Made by a program: the position numbers and the translations under genes. The notes beneath the pieces were generated by a model that saw nothing but the letters and a program-made list of their open reading frames with translations, was not told the origin of the DNA and searched no databases. From JBCBJZ01 sp038522635 (lineage in GTDB: Bacteria > Pseudomonadota > Alphaproteobacteria > Rhizobiales > Hyphomicrobiaceae), in contig JBCBJZ010000085.1 of NCBI GenBank assembly GCA_038522635.1, positions 1 through 15,964 of the forward strand: a stretch of DNA of 15,964 nt. The letters run 5' to 3'. The stretch's first letter is position 1. Every line of letters begins with the position of its first letter. Shown here in pieces: positions 1 to 6,938 of the stretch.

Positions 1-101
1 GAGATGCCGTGTCTGCGGCAGACCTCGGCCGTCTTCATGCCGGCCGTCTGCTCCTTCAGGATCGCAATGATCTGCTCTTCCGAAAACCTGCTCTTGCGCA
101 T
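1..101 (-). CDS. IS3-family transposase OrfA, N-terminal part (partial)
   Basis: This is the start of the small DNA-binding protein of an IS3-family element, which binds the element ends and is normally joined by frameshift to the OrfB integrase. The 33 visible residues begin MRKSRFSEEQIIAIL and continue through KTAEVCRRHGI, the classic opening of the helix-turn-helix HTH_Tnp_1 domain. The ATG at 99-101 has an excellent Shine-Dalgarno (GGGAGGAG) a few bases upstream on the minus strand. The frame is intact as far as it can be seen; whether the whole element is intact cannot be judged. No function for the host is implied. Confidence 0.9.
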   Translation of the reverse strand, partial: MRKSRFSEEQIIAILKEQTAGMKTAEVCRRHGI

Positions 102-170
102 CGTTCGTCTCTCCTCCCTGGATCGACAGACTCTAGCTCACAATCAGGACGTTTGGAGGGGCAGGGTCAC
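1..170 (-). mobile_element. Left end of an IS3-family insertion sequence (cut by window start)
   Basis: The segment holds the first third of an IS3-type orfA reading leftwards, its ribosome binding site, and what looks like the element's terminus. Read on the minus strand the end begins TGACCCTGCCCCTCC (from about base 169), which has the TGA start and C-rich tract common in IS3-family terminal repeats. The rest of the element (orfA remainder, orfB integrase, right end) lies beyond the window. The outer boundary is uncertain by one or two bases because the partner repeat and target duplication cannot be seen. Confidence 0.75.
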
Positions 171-564
171 ACCGTAAGCCGCCGCTTGCTGTTCGTTCGC
201 AGAGACGAGCTTCGTCGCGTCTTAACCCGCGCCGGGCGTGATCAGCTATCCGCCTTTGCCACTTCGCGCTGTCGCGGACGGCCGTAGCGGGTCTTAAGTC
301 GAGCGTGACCGGCGCGGTGCGATTTAGGAGCGATGCGGCAGGGGTGACATTGGGGGAGCGAAGCCAGAGCTGCCGCAGGCGCCAAACCCAGTGCTGCCGC
401 AGGCGCCAAACTAGGAGCCTTTGGCAGGGCGACGCGCTCGCATCCGTCGCGCGTACCGTCGAACGTAACACAGCGGCTCAGACAAGGTCCGTTGCTGGCG
501 TGAGCGCTGGCATTGCACCTGGTCGAAGCGACCGACACGATGGGCCAACGGTAGAAGTGGCCGG
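171..564. other. No convincing gene; flank of the IS
   Basis: About 390 bases between the IS terminus and the SUKH-like gene. Several overlapping open frames exist on both strands, but their products are Arg/Ala/Ser-rich, lack recognisable domains and mutually overlap, as expected by chance in high-GC DNA. The only structure I see is a near-duplicated 24-base unit listed separately. The segment may be decayed sequence left by insertion events. Confidence 0.5.
369..411. repeat. Tandem direct repeat, 24-base period, about 1.8 copies
   Basis: The 19-base string GCTGCCGCAGGCGCCAAAC occurs at 369-387 and again, identically, at 393-411, with 5 bases between. On the minus strand this reads as two successive LAPAAALG-like octads in an otherwise unconvincing open frame. 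No role is evident. Confidence 0.8.
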
Positions 565-1041
565 TCAATCAATGGTAGCGGCTCGGATGAACGCGCTCAG
601 GGAAACGGCTACGATCTCTATTTCGTCCTCTCGATAACTCTCACCGTCGACGGCACCGTGCGGTAGCCGTACGAACGGCGGGTCGTCGTCGCCTGGCTTT
701 CGCAGGTCTAGATAGTAGTAATCGCCTGATCCAGTGAGGCACGCACCGACAGGCAAATAGCCGAGCCGATGGGCGGCGATCCCTGGATAGGCCTCGGTTG
801 CCTCATCGATCATGTCGTCGACCGACAAAAACCGCATCTCAACGCCCAGCTCGGACGCATCCTGGTCTTCGGCCAGCTCAAAATCGCACCCAACAATTGG
901 AACCGTCTGCAGCAGTTCCGCCAGCCAATCGGGGCAGAGTGTAGCTGGCAGTGTGCGACGCAAACGTGCGATCTCGTCGGACACGGTTAAGCGCCCATCA
1001 AGATCGTGCGACCGATCCTTCGCTGCATTCAGTGCCGCCAT
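565..1041 (-). CDS. SMI1/KNR4 (SUKH)-family-like protein
   Basis: A 158-residue protein of the general size and layout of SUKH (SMI1/KNR4) domain proteins. It has an N-terminal helical part with LPATLCPDWL (31-40), an acidic middle, and a central block YLPVGACLTGSGDYYYLDLR (95-114) matching the 'gyYLpvG...Gd..yldl' core of this fold. It ends in IVAVSLSAFI (143-152), the usual terminal helix. SUKH proteins are cytoplasmic; many are immunity proteins against contact-dependent or polymorphic toxins, others have housekeeping roles. No toxin gene is visible beside it, so an orphan immunity role is only an inference. The ATG has AGGG about 8 bases upstream. The gene lies on the same strand as the pentapeptide and HEAT-like genes, 153 bases after the pentapeptide stop, so it probably has its own promoter. 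Confidence 0.75.
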   Translation of the reverse strand: MAALNAAKDRSHDLDGRLTVSDEIARLRRTLPATLCPDWLAELLQTVPIVGCDFELAEDQDASELGVEMRFLSVDDMIDEATEAYPGIAAHRLGYLPVGACLTGSGDYYYLDLRKPGDDDPPFVRLPHGAVDGESYREDEIEIVAVSLSAFIRAATID

Positions 1042-1194
1042 AGCGCAACCCTATCGTTTGCTTACCAAACTCGTTCCTAACCAAATGCGTTGGGTGATAC
1101 TCGGCGGGGTCTTGTTCCGAAAGGTCGCCCAAAGCCGACGCGCCCCTGCAACCGTATCGTATACGCGTTGGGCCAGGAACAGACACTGGCAACT

Positions 1195-1656
1195 CTAACT
1201 CTCGGGATTTGTTTCGACCTTTGGCCCCCGATCCAAGACGCCGTCATTCTCAGGCGTAAGGCTATGCTTTTCATCATAGGCGGCGATGAAGTCAGAGACT
1301 GGAATCCCGTCGATCTTCATTCCTGTGATGTCGGCTCGTGTAACTTGCACATCACGCATATTGAGGAAGTCAAACGTTGTGGCTGACAGATTGAGATTGT
1401 GGAATTTCGAGTTACTTAAATTCACATCGTCAAACGAGGAGTTTGATAAATTGACGTTTTTGAACGTTGCGTCTGACAGATTGCAATCGTCAAATACTGC
1501 ACCGGAAAGGACTGCAAAAAACTTCGCATTAGCAAGGTTTACACCATCAAAAGTGGTGTTCCTCATGTCTGCCGCGGTGAACTTGCCGCCCTGCAGCTGA
1601 GCCCCATCGAAAGGGTTATCACACTTAGTTTGCTTGCCAGGTTCATTGTCTGACAT
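1195..1656 (-). CDS. Pentapeptide-repeat protein
   Basis: A 153-residue protein with about 17 tandem pentads. Central residues alternate Phe and Leu nearly every five positions (F16, L21, F26, M31, F36, L41, F46, then L50, F55, L60 through F95, M100), the signature of a right-handed quadrilateral beta-helix. One four-residue step at F46-L50 breaks the register. After the solenoid comes GMKIDGIPVSDFIAAYD (112-128), a cap often seen in proteobacterial members, then a polar tail. There is no signal peptide or membrane segment, so it is probably cytoplasmic. Some relatives (Qnr, MfpA, McbG) mimic DNA to protect gyrase, but most have unknown roles and nothing here decides. The gene is markedly AT-richer than the core genes, suggesting acquisition. 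The start is the only well-placed ATG; its Shine-Dalgarno (AGGCG) is weak. Confidence 0.93.
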   Translation of the reverse strand: MSDNEPGKQTKCDNPFDGAQLQGGKFTAADMRNTTFDGVNLANAKFFAVLSGAVFDDCNLSDATFKNVNLSNSSFDDVNLSNSKFHNLNLSATTFDFLNMRDVQVTRADITGMKIDGIPVSDFIAAYDEKHSLTPENDGVLDRGPKVETNPES

Positions 1657-1814
1657 CTGTGTTCACGCCTGTATTTGAATCCATCCAGTTAAGTCTAACA
1701 TGCACGTTGATGGTTTTGCCCAATGTTAGCTGAGATTAAACGCCCACTATAGTACAAACGCTTAAATGTCAGCTCGAGCACAGCGCTTCCGGTGCTGAAG
1801 ATATTACAGATTAC

Positions 1815-1830
1815 CCCGTTTTGTAACGGG
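1815..1830 (-). terminator. Possible terminator hairpin after the HEAT-like gene
   Basis: CCCGTT (1815-1820) and AACGGG (1825-1830) form a perfect 6-bp stem with a 4-base loop, about 20 bases beyond the minus-strand stop of the HEAT-like gene. No clear U tract follows, so efficient intrinsic termination is doubtful. Confidence 0.35.
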
Positions 1831-1849
1831 CCGTCCTTGTCGGACACCA

Positions 1850-2383
1850 CTAACCTCCGATGGTAAGTGATTTAAGCGCCTTCGTGGCCCTAGACGCGAC
1901 GATTTTGCGACGGTCATCGGATAAGCGTTGAAGATGCGGCTCCAACCACTTGCGCAAGCCCTGATCGTCAACCGCCCATCTTGACAATGTATCGATCGAT
2001 GATTTGAGCACGATCCAGTCGTCGTGCTTGGCAAGATTTCGCTTCATGATTTCTAAGGCAGATGCCTTTTGCCGCTTGTCCATGTCCGACGATAAGCGAT
2101 CAAACAGTTGCGCAAGTGTCCATTGCGCAGAAGCCTGATCCAGTTCGCCGATCTCGATGATGAAGCGATCGATATAGGGAACAAGAAGATCGTGTCGCTT
2201 AGATTCAACGCGTTTCATCGCGTTCGAGGTTCGAAGACGCACCACCTCATCCTTGCTGGCGTAGCAATCAAACAATTCACGAAATCGGTTGGGGTCAGCT
2301 AACACGAGCTCAACCACCTCAAGGGTTCGACCCAGCGAGTTTGGATGTCCTCCAGTCAACATTTCTTCAAACGCTTCAGGCAT
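1850..2383 (-). CDS. Small HEAT-repeat-like alpha-helical protein, function unknown
   Basis: A 177-residue all-helical protein. It opens MPEAFEEMLTGGHPNSLGRT, then shows amphipathic helix pairs resembling HEAT/ARM units: ELFDCYASKDEVVRLRTSNA (36-55), DLLVPYIDRFIIEI (65-78), QASAQWTLAQLFDRL (83-97), and a last pair ending DDRRKIVASRATKALKSL (156-173). The VVRLRTSNAMKR and RRKIVASRATKAL segments are typical HEAT-like helices. I recognise this as a conserved family found as single hypothetical genes in bacteria, but know of no established function; such solenoids usually bind other proteins. No catalytic motif or signal peptide is seen. It lies 183 bases downstream of the SDR stop on the same strand. 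The Shine-Dalgarno is weak (GAGTAGGG about 3 bases before ATG). Base composition is lower in G+C than the window average. Confidence 0.85.
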   Translation of the reverse strand: MPEAFEEMLTGGHPNSLGRTLEVVELVLADPNRFRELFDCYASKDEVVRLRTSNAMKRVESKRHDLLVPYIDRFIIEIGELDQASAQWTLAQLFDRLSSDMDKRQKASALEIMKRNLAKHDDWIVLKSSIDTLSRWAVDDQGLRKWLEPHLQRLSDDRRKIVASRATKALKSLTIGG

Positions 2384-2492
2384 GCCCTACTCAATTCGGA
2401 TTGGTCCGCTCCGCGCGTTCCGCCTGGGATCACACCCTGAACCCTGAAATCCGACCCTAACCATTGCGCGTCCCTGCTCGACGCCCGCACAT

Positions 2493-2520
2493 CCCGCCGA
2501 CCTGCGCCCATGCCGGCGGG
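2493..2520 (-). terminator. Possible stem-loop between SDR and HEAT-like genes
   Basis: CCCGCCG (2493-2499) pairs with CGGCGGG (2514-2520) across a 14-base loop, 47-74 bases past the minus-strand SDR stop. No U tract follows in either direction. It could separate SDR transcription from the HEAT-like gene; evidence is only the pairing. Confidence 0.25.
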
Positions 2521-2566
2521 TGCACAGGTCCGCCTTGCTGGATGCAAAACGGACCGTGCGCGCGCG

Positions 2567-3346
2567 CTACATCGTGCCTGAGAACGCGCCGCCGTCTGCG
2601 ACCAGGTTCTGCCCCGTGATAAAGCCCGCGTGCGCTGAGCACAGGAACGCGCAGGCCGCACCGAACTCCTCGATGGTGCCCATGCGGCGCGCAGGGATCG
2701 CGTGGGCCGCCGCGTTCTTCGCTTCATCGTAGGAGACGCCGTCGGCCTTCGCGCGGCCTTCGAGCGTGTCGCGGATGCGGTCGGTGTCGTGCATGCCAGG
2801 CAGCAGGCCGTTGATGGTGACGTTGTGCGCTACCGTTTTGCGCGCAAGCGATGCGACCGCCCCCGTCAACCCGCAGCGCGCGCCGTTCGACAATTCGAGC
2901 ACGGGGATCGGGTTTTTCACCGACGCCGACGTGATGTTGACGACGCGTCCGAAGCCGCGGTCCATCATGCCGTAGACGGTAGCGTGGATCAGCGCGATGG
3001 GCGTCAGCATGTTGCCTTCGACGGCGCGGCGCCAATCATCGAGCGCGAAGTTCTTGAAGTCGCCGGGGGGCGGACCACCGGCGTTGTTCACGAGGATATC
3101 GGGCTGCGGGCAGGCTTCAAGGATCGCTGCGCGCCCGCCTTCGGTGGTGACATCGCTGGGGACGGCGTTCACGGTCATCCCGGTGGCCGCGCGGATCTCT
3201 TCGGCCGTCGCCTGCAGTGTTTCGGGCGTGCGGGCCGTGATGGTCACCTCCACGCCCTCCTGCGCAAGGGCCATCGCACAGCCCTTGCCGAGCCCTTTCG
3301 ATGCCGCGCAGACGATCGCTTTCTTCCCCTTCAGCCCCAGGTCCAT
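2567..3346 (-). CDS. Short-chain dehydrogenase/reductase (SDR), divergent active site
   Basis: A 259-residue Rossmann-fold protein of classical SDR length. The coenzyme loop is AASKGLGKG (14-22), a variant of TGxxxGIG with the first Gly replaced by Ala. NNAG (87-90) and the active-site Asn (GNM, 111-113) are present. The catalytic Ser candidates are S140/S142, but where YxxxK should stand the protein has S153-N-G-A-R157 (ELSNGARCGLTG). The C-terminal GFITGQNLVADGG (241-253) is the standard SDR ending. I recall a subfamily related to 3-oxoacyl-ACP reductases sharing the SNGAR motif, so this is probably a family feature rather than decay, but substrate and even oxidoreductase activity are unsure. 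The ATG has a strong AAGGAGG 5-6 bases upstream. It diverges from the chromate pair; no partner enzyme lies beside it. Confidence 0.95.
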   Translation of the reverse strand: MDLGLKGKKAIVCAASKGLGKGCAMALAQEGVEVTITARTPETLQATAEEIRAATGMTVNAVPSDVTTEGGRAAILEACPQPDILVNNAGGPPPGDFKNFALDDWRRAVEGNMLTPIALIHATVYGMMDRGFGRVVNITSASVKNPIPVLELSNGARCGLTGAVASLARKTVAHNVTINGLLPGMHDTDRIRDTLEGRAKADGVSYDEAKNAAAHAIPARRMGTIEEFGAACAFLCSAHAGFITGQNLVADGGAFSGTM

Positions 3347-3580
3347 AGTGTCCTCCTTGTTATGGTGCGTGCGTGTCGCGTCAGCGCCAGCAAGGCAGCC
3401 ACGCGCGATCCGGTCAAGCGCTGGCCGTCAAGATGCGCGATGAACTTGACCGCGCAGACGCCTTCGCTTAGCACCAGCGTTGGGGCTAACGCGGCCGCCC
3501 CACCTGAGGCGATGACGTGCTCGCTCGCAAGCGCGCCTGAGCCCAAGCGCCGCTCCGTTCTTTCACGGAGCCTTGCGCCT
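3347..3580. promoter_or_regulatory. Divergent intergenic region, SDR versus chromate genes
   Basis: These 234 bases must hold the start signals for both the minus-strand SDR and the plus-strand rhodanese-ChrB gene. The best plus-strand match is TTGACC (3446-3451) followed after 17 bases by TAGCAC (3469-3474): a good -35 and a poor -10. No convincing chromate-responsive operator is visible. A minus-strand frame with a TTG start (3546 down to 3331) crosses the region and overlaps the SDR start by 16 bases; its 71-residue product has no recognised domain, so I do not call it a gene. Confidence 0.3.
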
Positions 3581-4522
3581 ATGGGACCTCAGTTCAATCG
3601 TTCTACGTGCGCGGCCACGACGCCCGCCGCTTTCTTCATCACAGCCCGCGACCTGCAGCGTACGATCGCAACGCCTCATGCGCCGCGCGTGTTCGATGTG
3701 CGCAGGCGTCAGGCGTTCGACGCCGACACGCAGGTGATACCCGGCGCGCGATGGCAAGACTCCATGGCTTGTACGCGCTGGGGTGCGGAACGCCCGCTTG
3801 GCCAACCGATGGTGGTCGCCTGCGTGCACGGCCATAACGTCAGCCAGCTGGCGGCGAGCACGTTGCGGCGGATGGGTCATCATGCGCGCGTGCTGCAAGG
3901 CGGCGTGGAGGGCTGGAAGGCTCAAGGTGGACTGATGGTGGCGAAGGCCCCGGGGCTTGGGCCGCTAGATGCGGACCGGCCGCCGCGCGATCCAAGCGGT
4001 CCGACGCCTCGTTCGTCCGGGCCCGACGTCGATATCATCTCGCCGCTGGGGCCTTCGCTGGCCGATGTCGCTTGCCTGTGGTTGCTGATCCGGTTCGTCG
4101 CGCCCGATGCACAAGTGCAGTTTGTCGACGCAGCCCAGGTCGGTGCTGTTGGCGAAGAGTGTGGTGCTTACGCTCTGCCGGTGGTTCGTAAGGCTGGCGA
4201 TGCCGGTGCTAACGCCGATCACCGCGCTGGCGGCGGCAGTTGCGTGGATGGTCACGCGCCTGCAACATCCACGTTCGATACCCTGCTGGAGCGGCTAGAC
4301 CTGCGCGCGCGCGCCCTCACGACGCTGGCTGCGATCGTGCGCGGGGCGGCGGCTGAAGCCGCGGGGATCGCGCGCGTTCACGCGGGGTTCGCCCGGTTGG
4401 CGCAGGGCGATGATGCGGCGCTGCTTCGTTGCGGGCTGGCGCTTTTCGATGGGCTTTTTGCCGAGGCGCAAGAACGCGAAGACACGGCCGTGGCGCCCGC
4501 GTCGGCGCACGTGCGAGGATAA
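3581..4522 (+). CDS. Rhodanese-ChrB fusion, chromate resistance protein
   Basis: A 313-residue two-domain protein. The N-terminal rhodanese fold has VFDVR (37-41) and the active-site loop CVHGHNVS (81-88), with Cys81 as the likely sulfur or metalloid acceptor, then GGVEGWKAQGG (107-117). The C-terminal part resembles the ChrB domain: LADVACLWLLIRFVAPDA (160-177) parallels its 'iACpWLIrRFiDpdA' core, followed by FVDAAQV and FDTLLERL (232-239). ChrB proteins regulate or assist chromate efflux, which fits chrA starting 3 bases after this stop. The open frame extends far upstream, but this ATG is chosen because the rhodanese fold begins just after it and GGAG lies 10 bases upstream. The stretch at about 195-230 lacks the usual ChrB motifs and is Gly/Ala-rich, so the domain may be degenerate. 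Confidence 0.85.
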   Translation: MGPQFNRSTCAATTPAAFFITARDLQRTIATPHAPRVFDVRRRQAFDADTQVIPGARWQDSMACTRWGAERPLGQPMVVACVHGHNVSQLAASTLRRMGHHARVLQGGVEGWKAQGGLMVAKAPGLGPLDADRPPRDPSGPTPRSSGPDVDIISPLGPSLADVACLWLLIRFVAPDAQVQFVDAAQVGAVGEECGAYALPVVRKAGDAGANADHRAGGGSCVDGHAPATSTFDTLLERLDLRARALTTLAAIVRGAAAEAAGIARVHAGFARLAQGDDAALLRCGLALFDGLFAEAQEREDTAVAPASAHVRG

Positions 4523-4525
4523 GCG

Positions 4526-5968
4526 ATGCAAGATCAATCCCCGATGGACGGTGCGCGCGATGTGAGCACCGCTGCGCCCACCTCAAGCGATGGCGGACCG
4601 GCAGCATCACAACCGGCAAGCGCTGCGCCGTCGTTTGCCGAAGCGTTTCAGGTGTGGGCCAAAATCGGCATCATCTCGTTTGGCGGTCCGGCTGGACAGA
4701 TCGCGCTGATGCACCGCACGCTTGTCGATGAGAAACGCTGGCTTGATGAGCCGCGATTCTTGAACGCGCTCAACTTCTGCATGCTCTTGCCGGGCCCGGA
4801 GGCGATGCAACTGGCGACCTATGCGGGCTGGCGCTTGCATGGGGTCAAGGGCGGCCTGACGGCAGGGCTTTGTTTCGTGCTGCCGGGGGCCTTGGTGGTG
4901 CTGGCGCTGAGCGCGATCTACGCGCTCTTCGGCAACGTGCCGCTGGTGGAGGCCGCGTTCGTCGGCATCAAGGCGGCGGTCCTCGCGATCGTGATCGGTG
5001 CTCTGTTGAAGATCGCGCAGCGTGCGCTCAAGCGTGGGTCGGACTGGGTCATTGCGGCCGCGGCATTCGTTGCCATCTTCGCGCTGGCTGTGCCGTTCCC
5101 GGTCATCATCCTTGCGGCTGCCCTGTTCGGCTTCTTCCGCGGTATCGGGACGGTGAAAGCGTCGGACGGTGCGCAGGGCCCCGCAAGCAAGACGCCAGCG
5201 CTTGCGCTCAGTGATGCCGCATCCGCGAACCCAACATGGTCCGATACCGTGACAACCGTCGTGGTGTGGCTTGCGGTCTGGTTGGTGCCCCTGGCCGTGC
5301 TCGCGTTTGCGCTGGGGCCCGATCACGTGCTGGCGCAGATCGGATGGTTCTTCTCCAAGCTCGCTGTGGTGACGTTTGGGGGCGCCTACGCGGTGCTCGC
5401 CTACATGGCGCAGGAAGCGGTCCAAGGCTACGGCTGGCTCAAACCAGGAGAGATGCTCGACGGGCTCGGGCTTGCGGAGACCACGCCGGGGCCGCTGATT
5501 TTGGTCACGCAGTTTGTCGGGTTCCTTGCCGGCTTGCGCGCGGAAGGTGGCGATGCCGCCTGGGCGATGGCGTTGGCCGCGGTGGTGGTGACGCTTTGGG
5601 CGACGTTCGCGCCATGCTTTTTGTGGATCTTTGCGGGCGCGCCCTATGTCGAGCGGTTGAACGACGCGCCGCGGCTTAAATCGGCGCTCGCCGGCGTCAC
5701 CGCCGCAGTGGTCGGCGTGATTTTGAACCTCTCGGTGTGGTTCACGTTGCATGTGTTGTTCGCCACGGTCGGGGAGGTGGAGGTGGGCCCCTTCAGGCTC
5801 GCGCTTCCGGATCTGGCGACCTACGATGCGGTGGCGGTGGTGCTCGCTGCGGTGGCGCTGGCGGCGATGTTCATCGCCAAACGCGGGGTTCTAACCACGC
5901 TCGTCATCTGCGCAGGCGCGGCGCTGGTTTGGCATGGGCTTCAAGGGCTGGGCGTTCTGCACGGTTGA
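4526..5968 (+). CDS. chrA: Chromate efflux transporter ChrA, two-domain form
   Basis: A 480-residue inner-membrane transporter of the CHR superfamily, which exports chromate and lowers its cytoplasmic level. Both CHR halves are present. The N half carries SFGGPAGQIALM (51-62) and LLPGPEAMQLATYAGW (87-102). The C half carries VTFGGAYAVLAYM (282-294) and ETTPGPLILVTQFVGF (318-333). About ten to twelve hydrophobic segments can be counted, with a hydrophilic linker near 208-240. A roughly 35-residue Ala/Ser/Pro-rich cytoplasmic leader precedes the first domain. The ATG has GAGG about 8 bases upstream, inside the end of the preceding gene, and only 3 bases separate the two, so the pair is surely cotranscribed. 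Length and double-domain layout are typical of long-chain CHR proteins. Sulfate relatives exist in theory, but the partner gene supports chromate. Confidence 0.97.
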   Translation: MQDQSPMDGARDVSTAAPTSSDGGPAASQPASAAPSFAEAFQVWAKIGIISFGGPAGQIALMHRTLVDEKRWLDEPRFLNALNFCMLLPGPEAMQLATYAGWRLHGVKGGLTAGLCFVLPGALVVLALSAIYALFGNVPLVEAAFVGIKAAVLAIVIGALLKIAQRALKRGSDWVIAAAAFVAIFALAVPFPVIILAAALFGFFRGIGTVKASDGAQGPASKTPALALSDAASANPTWSDTVTTVVVWLAVWLVPLAVLAFALGPDHVLAQIGWFFSKLAVVTFGGAYAVLAYMAQEAVQGYGWLKPGEMLDGLGLAETTPGPLILVTQFVGFLAGLRAEGGDAAWAMALAAVVVTLWATFAPCFLWIFAGAPYVERLNDAPRLKSALAGVTAAVVGVILNLSVWFTLHVLFATVGEVEVGPFRLALPDLATYDAVAVVLAAVALAAMFIAKRGVLTTLVICAGAALVWHGLQGLGVLHG

Positions 5969-6059
5969 GGCTGTGCGCGAAAAGGTGCGGGGCCGTGCTG
6001 TGAGGCTTGCGGGGAAAGTAGACAAGCGGATCTTAAAAGCTGAGCGGAGGGCTTGAGCG

Positions 6060-6629
6060 GTGCAAGGTTCCATCCAAGACGACGCTTGGCCCGAAGCCGT
6101 GCGCCGGTTCTGGTTCATCGAGTTGGACGAAAGCGACTGGTTTCGACCGGCCGACCAGGACGCGCTCGATGCCACCATCAAGGCGCGCTTTGAAGGCCAG
6201 TACGAGGCTTTGCGTGCGCGTGCATCCACATTGGACCCGCCCGACGGCCCCGTCGCCCTCGCCATGATCCTGGTGCTCGACCAATTCCCGCGCAACATGT
6301 TCCGCGATACGCCGGCCATGTTCGCCACGGATGATGATGCGCTAAGGCTTGCGCAAATTTCGGTTGCGCGCGGCTATGACACCGCCCTGACGCCTGAAGA
6401 ACGCCAGTTCCTGTTCATGCCCTACATGCACAGTGAGGATGCAGGCGTGCAGGCGGCCGCGATCGATCTGTTCCGCAGCATCGGCAAAGCGGACGTCGAC
6501 ATGTTCGCACTTCGCCACAAAGAGATCATCGACCGCTTCGGCCGCTTCCCCCACCGCAACGCCATCCTCGGTCGCGAGACCACCGACGAGGAAGCGGCCT
6601 TCCTGAAGGAGCCGAACAGCTCGTTCTAG
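6060..6629 (+). CDS. DUF924 family protein
   Basis: A 189-residue cytoplasmic protein with every landmark of the DUF924 family: an early FWF (17-19), LDQFPRNMFR (73-82), FLFMPYMHSED (117-127), and a C-terminal RFGRFPHRNAILGR (159-172) followed by EEAAFL. The fold is helical and TPR-like; the biochemical role is unknown. The start is GTG with GCGGAGGG about 9 bases upstream, and no better ATG stands before the FWF motif. It follows chrA by 91 bases on the same strand, so it may be read through from the chromate pair, but this family is scattered in many contexts and I infer no link with chromate. Confidence 0.95.
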   Translation: MQGSIQDDAWPEAVRRFWFIELDESDWFRPADQDALDATIKARFEGQYEALRARASTLDPPDGPVALAMILVLDQFPRNMFRDTPAMFATDDDALRLAQISVARGYDTALTPEERQFLFMPYMHSEDAGVQAAAIDLFRSIGKADVDMFALRHKEIIDRFGRFPHRNAILGRETTDEEAAFLKEPNSSF

Positions 6630-6938
6630 ATCATCGGATTCACCTCAGATGAGCCCGAAAACGCCCGTTGCTTTAGCCGCCGATTGCGGGGCGGCGTGAG
6701 GGCGCATCGGGGCGACGGCGACAGGTCGGCGATCCGGACTTGCGCACCATCCGTTTAACCCACACATGTTCTTCAGAACCATTCTAATCGACGCCGCGTT
6801 GCGCTAAACACGGCGCACGCTCCCAGACGCGCGAAACCCAGGACGCGCGAAACCTATCGTGCGTGCTCACCGCCACGACGTCCCGCGCTGCAATCGGCGC
6901 GCGCCACGCGCGCGGGCACCTGTCAAAACAAGGACACC
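6630..6938 (+). promoter_or_regulatory. Intergenic region upstream of the ABC exporter, with repeats
   Basis: This 309-base gap has no convincing gene. It contains a near-palindrome GTTCTTCAGAAC (6768-6779), with five-base arms, lying just upstream of TCTAAT (6783-6788), a 5/6 match to a -10 box but without a good -35. It also has two exact copies of GACGCGCGAAACC at 6826-6838 and 6842-6854 (16-base period). These are plausible operator or regulator sites for the exporter gene, which has no other visible promoter; the assignment is inference. Confidence 0.35.

Noticed and set aside
242..637. Overlapping open frames on both strands in the IS flank
   Set aside because: No ribosome site, no recognisable domain, Arg/Ala-rich products and mutual overlap; treated as chance frames.
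2702..3580. Very long upstream extension of the rhodanese-ChrB open frame
   Set aside because: It runs antisense through the well-supported SDR gene; the product is Arg/Ala-rich with no domain, and the rhodanese domain starts only after 3581.
4607..5752. Long minus-strand open frame (381 codons) opposite chrA
   Set aside because: A shadow of the GC-rich chrA gene; its product is a Arg/His/Gln/Glu-rich composition with no domain.
6768..6779. GTTCTTCAGAAC as a LexA (SOS) box
   Set aside because: Alphaproteobacterial LexA sites are GTTC-N7-GTTC direct repeats; this is GTTC-N4-GAAC and does not fit.
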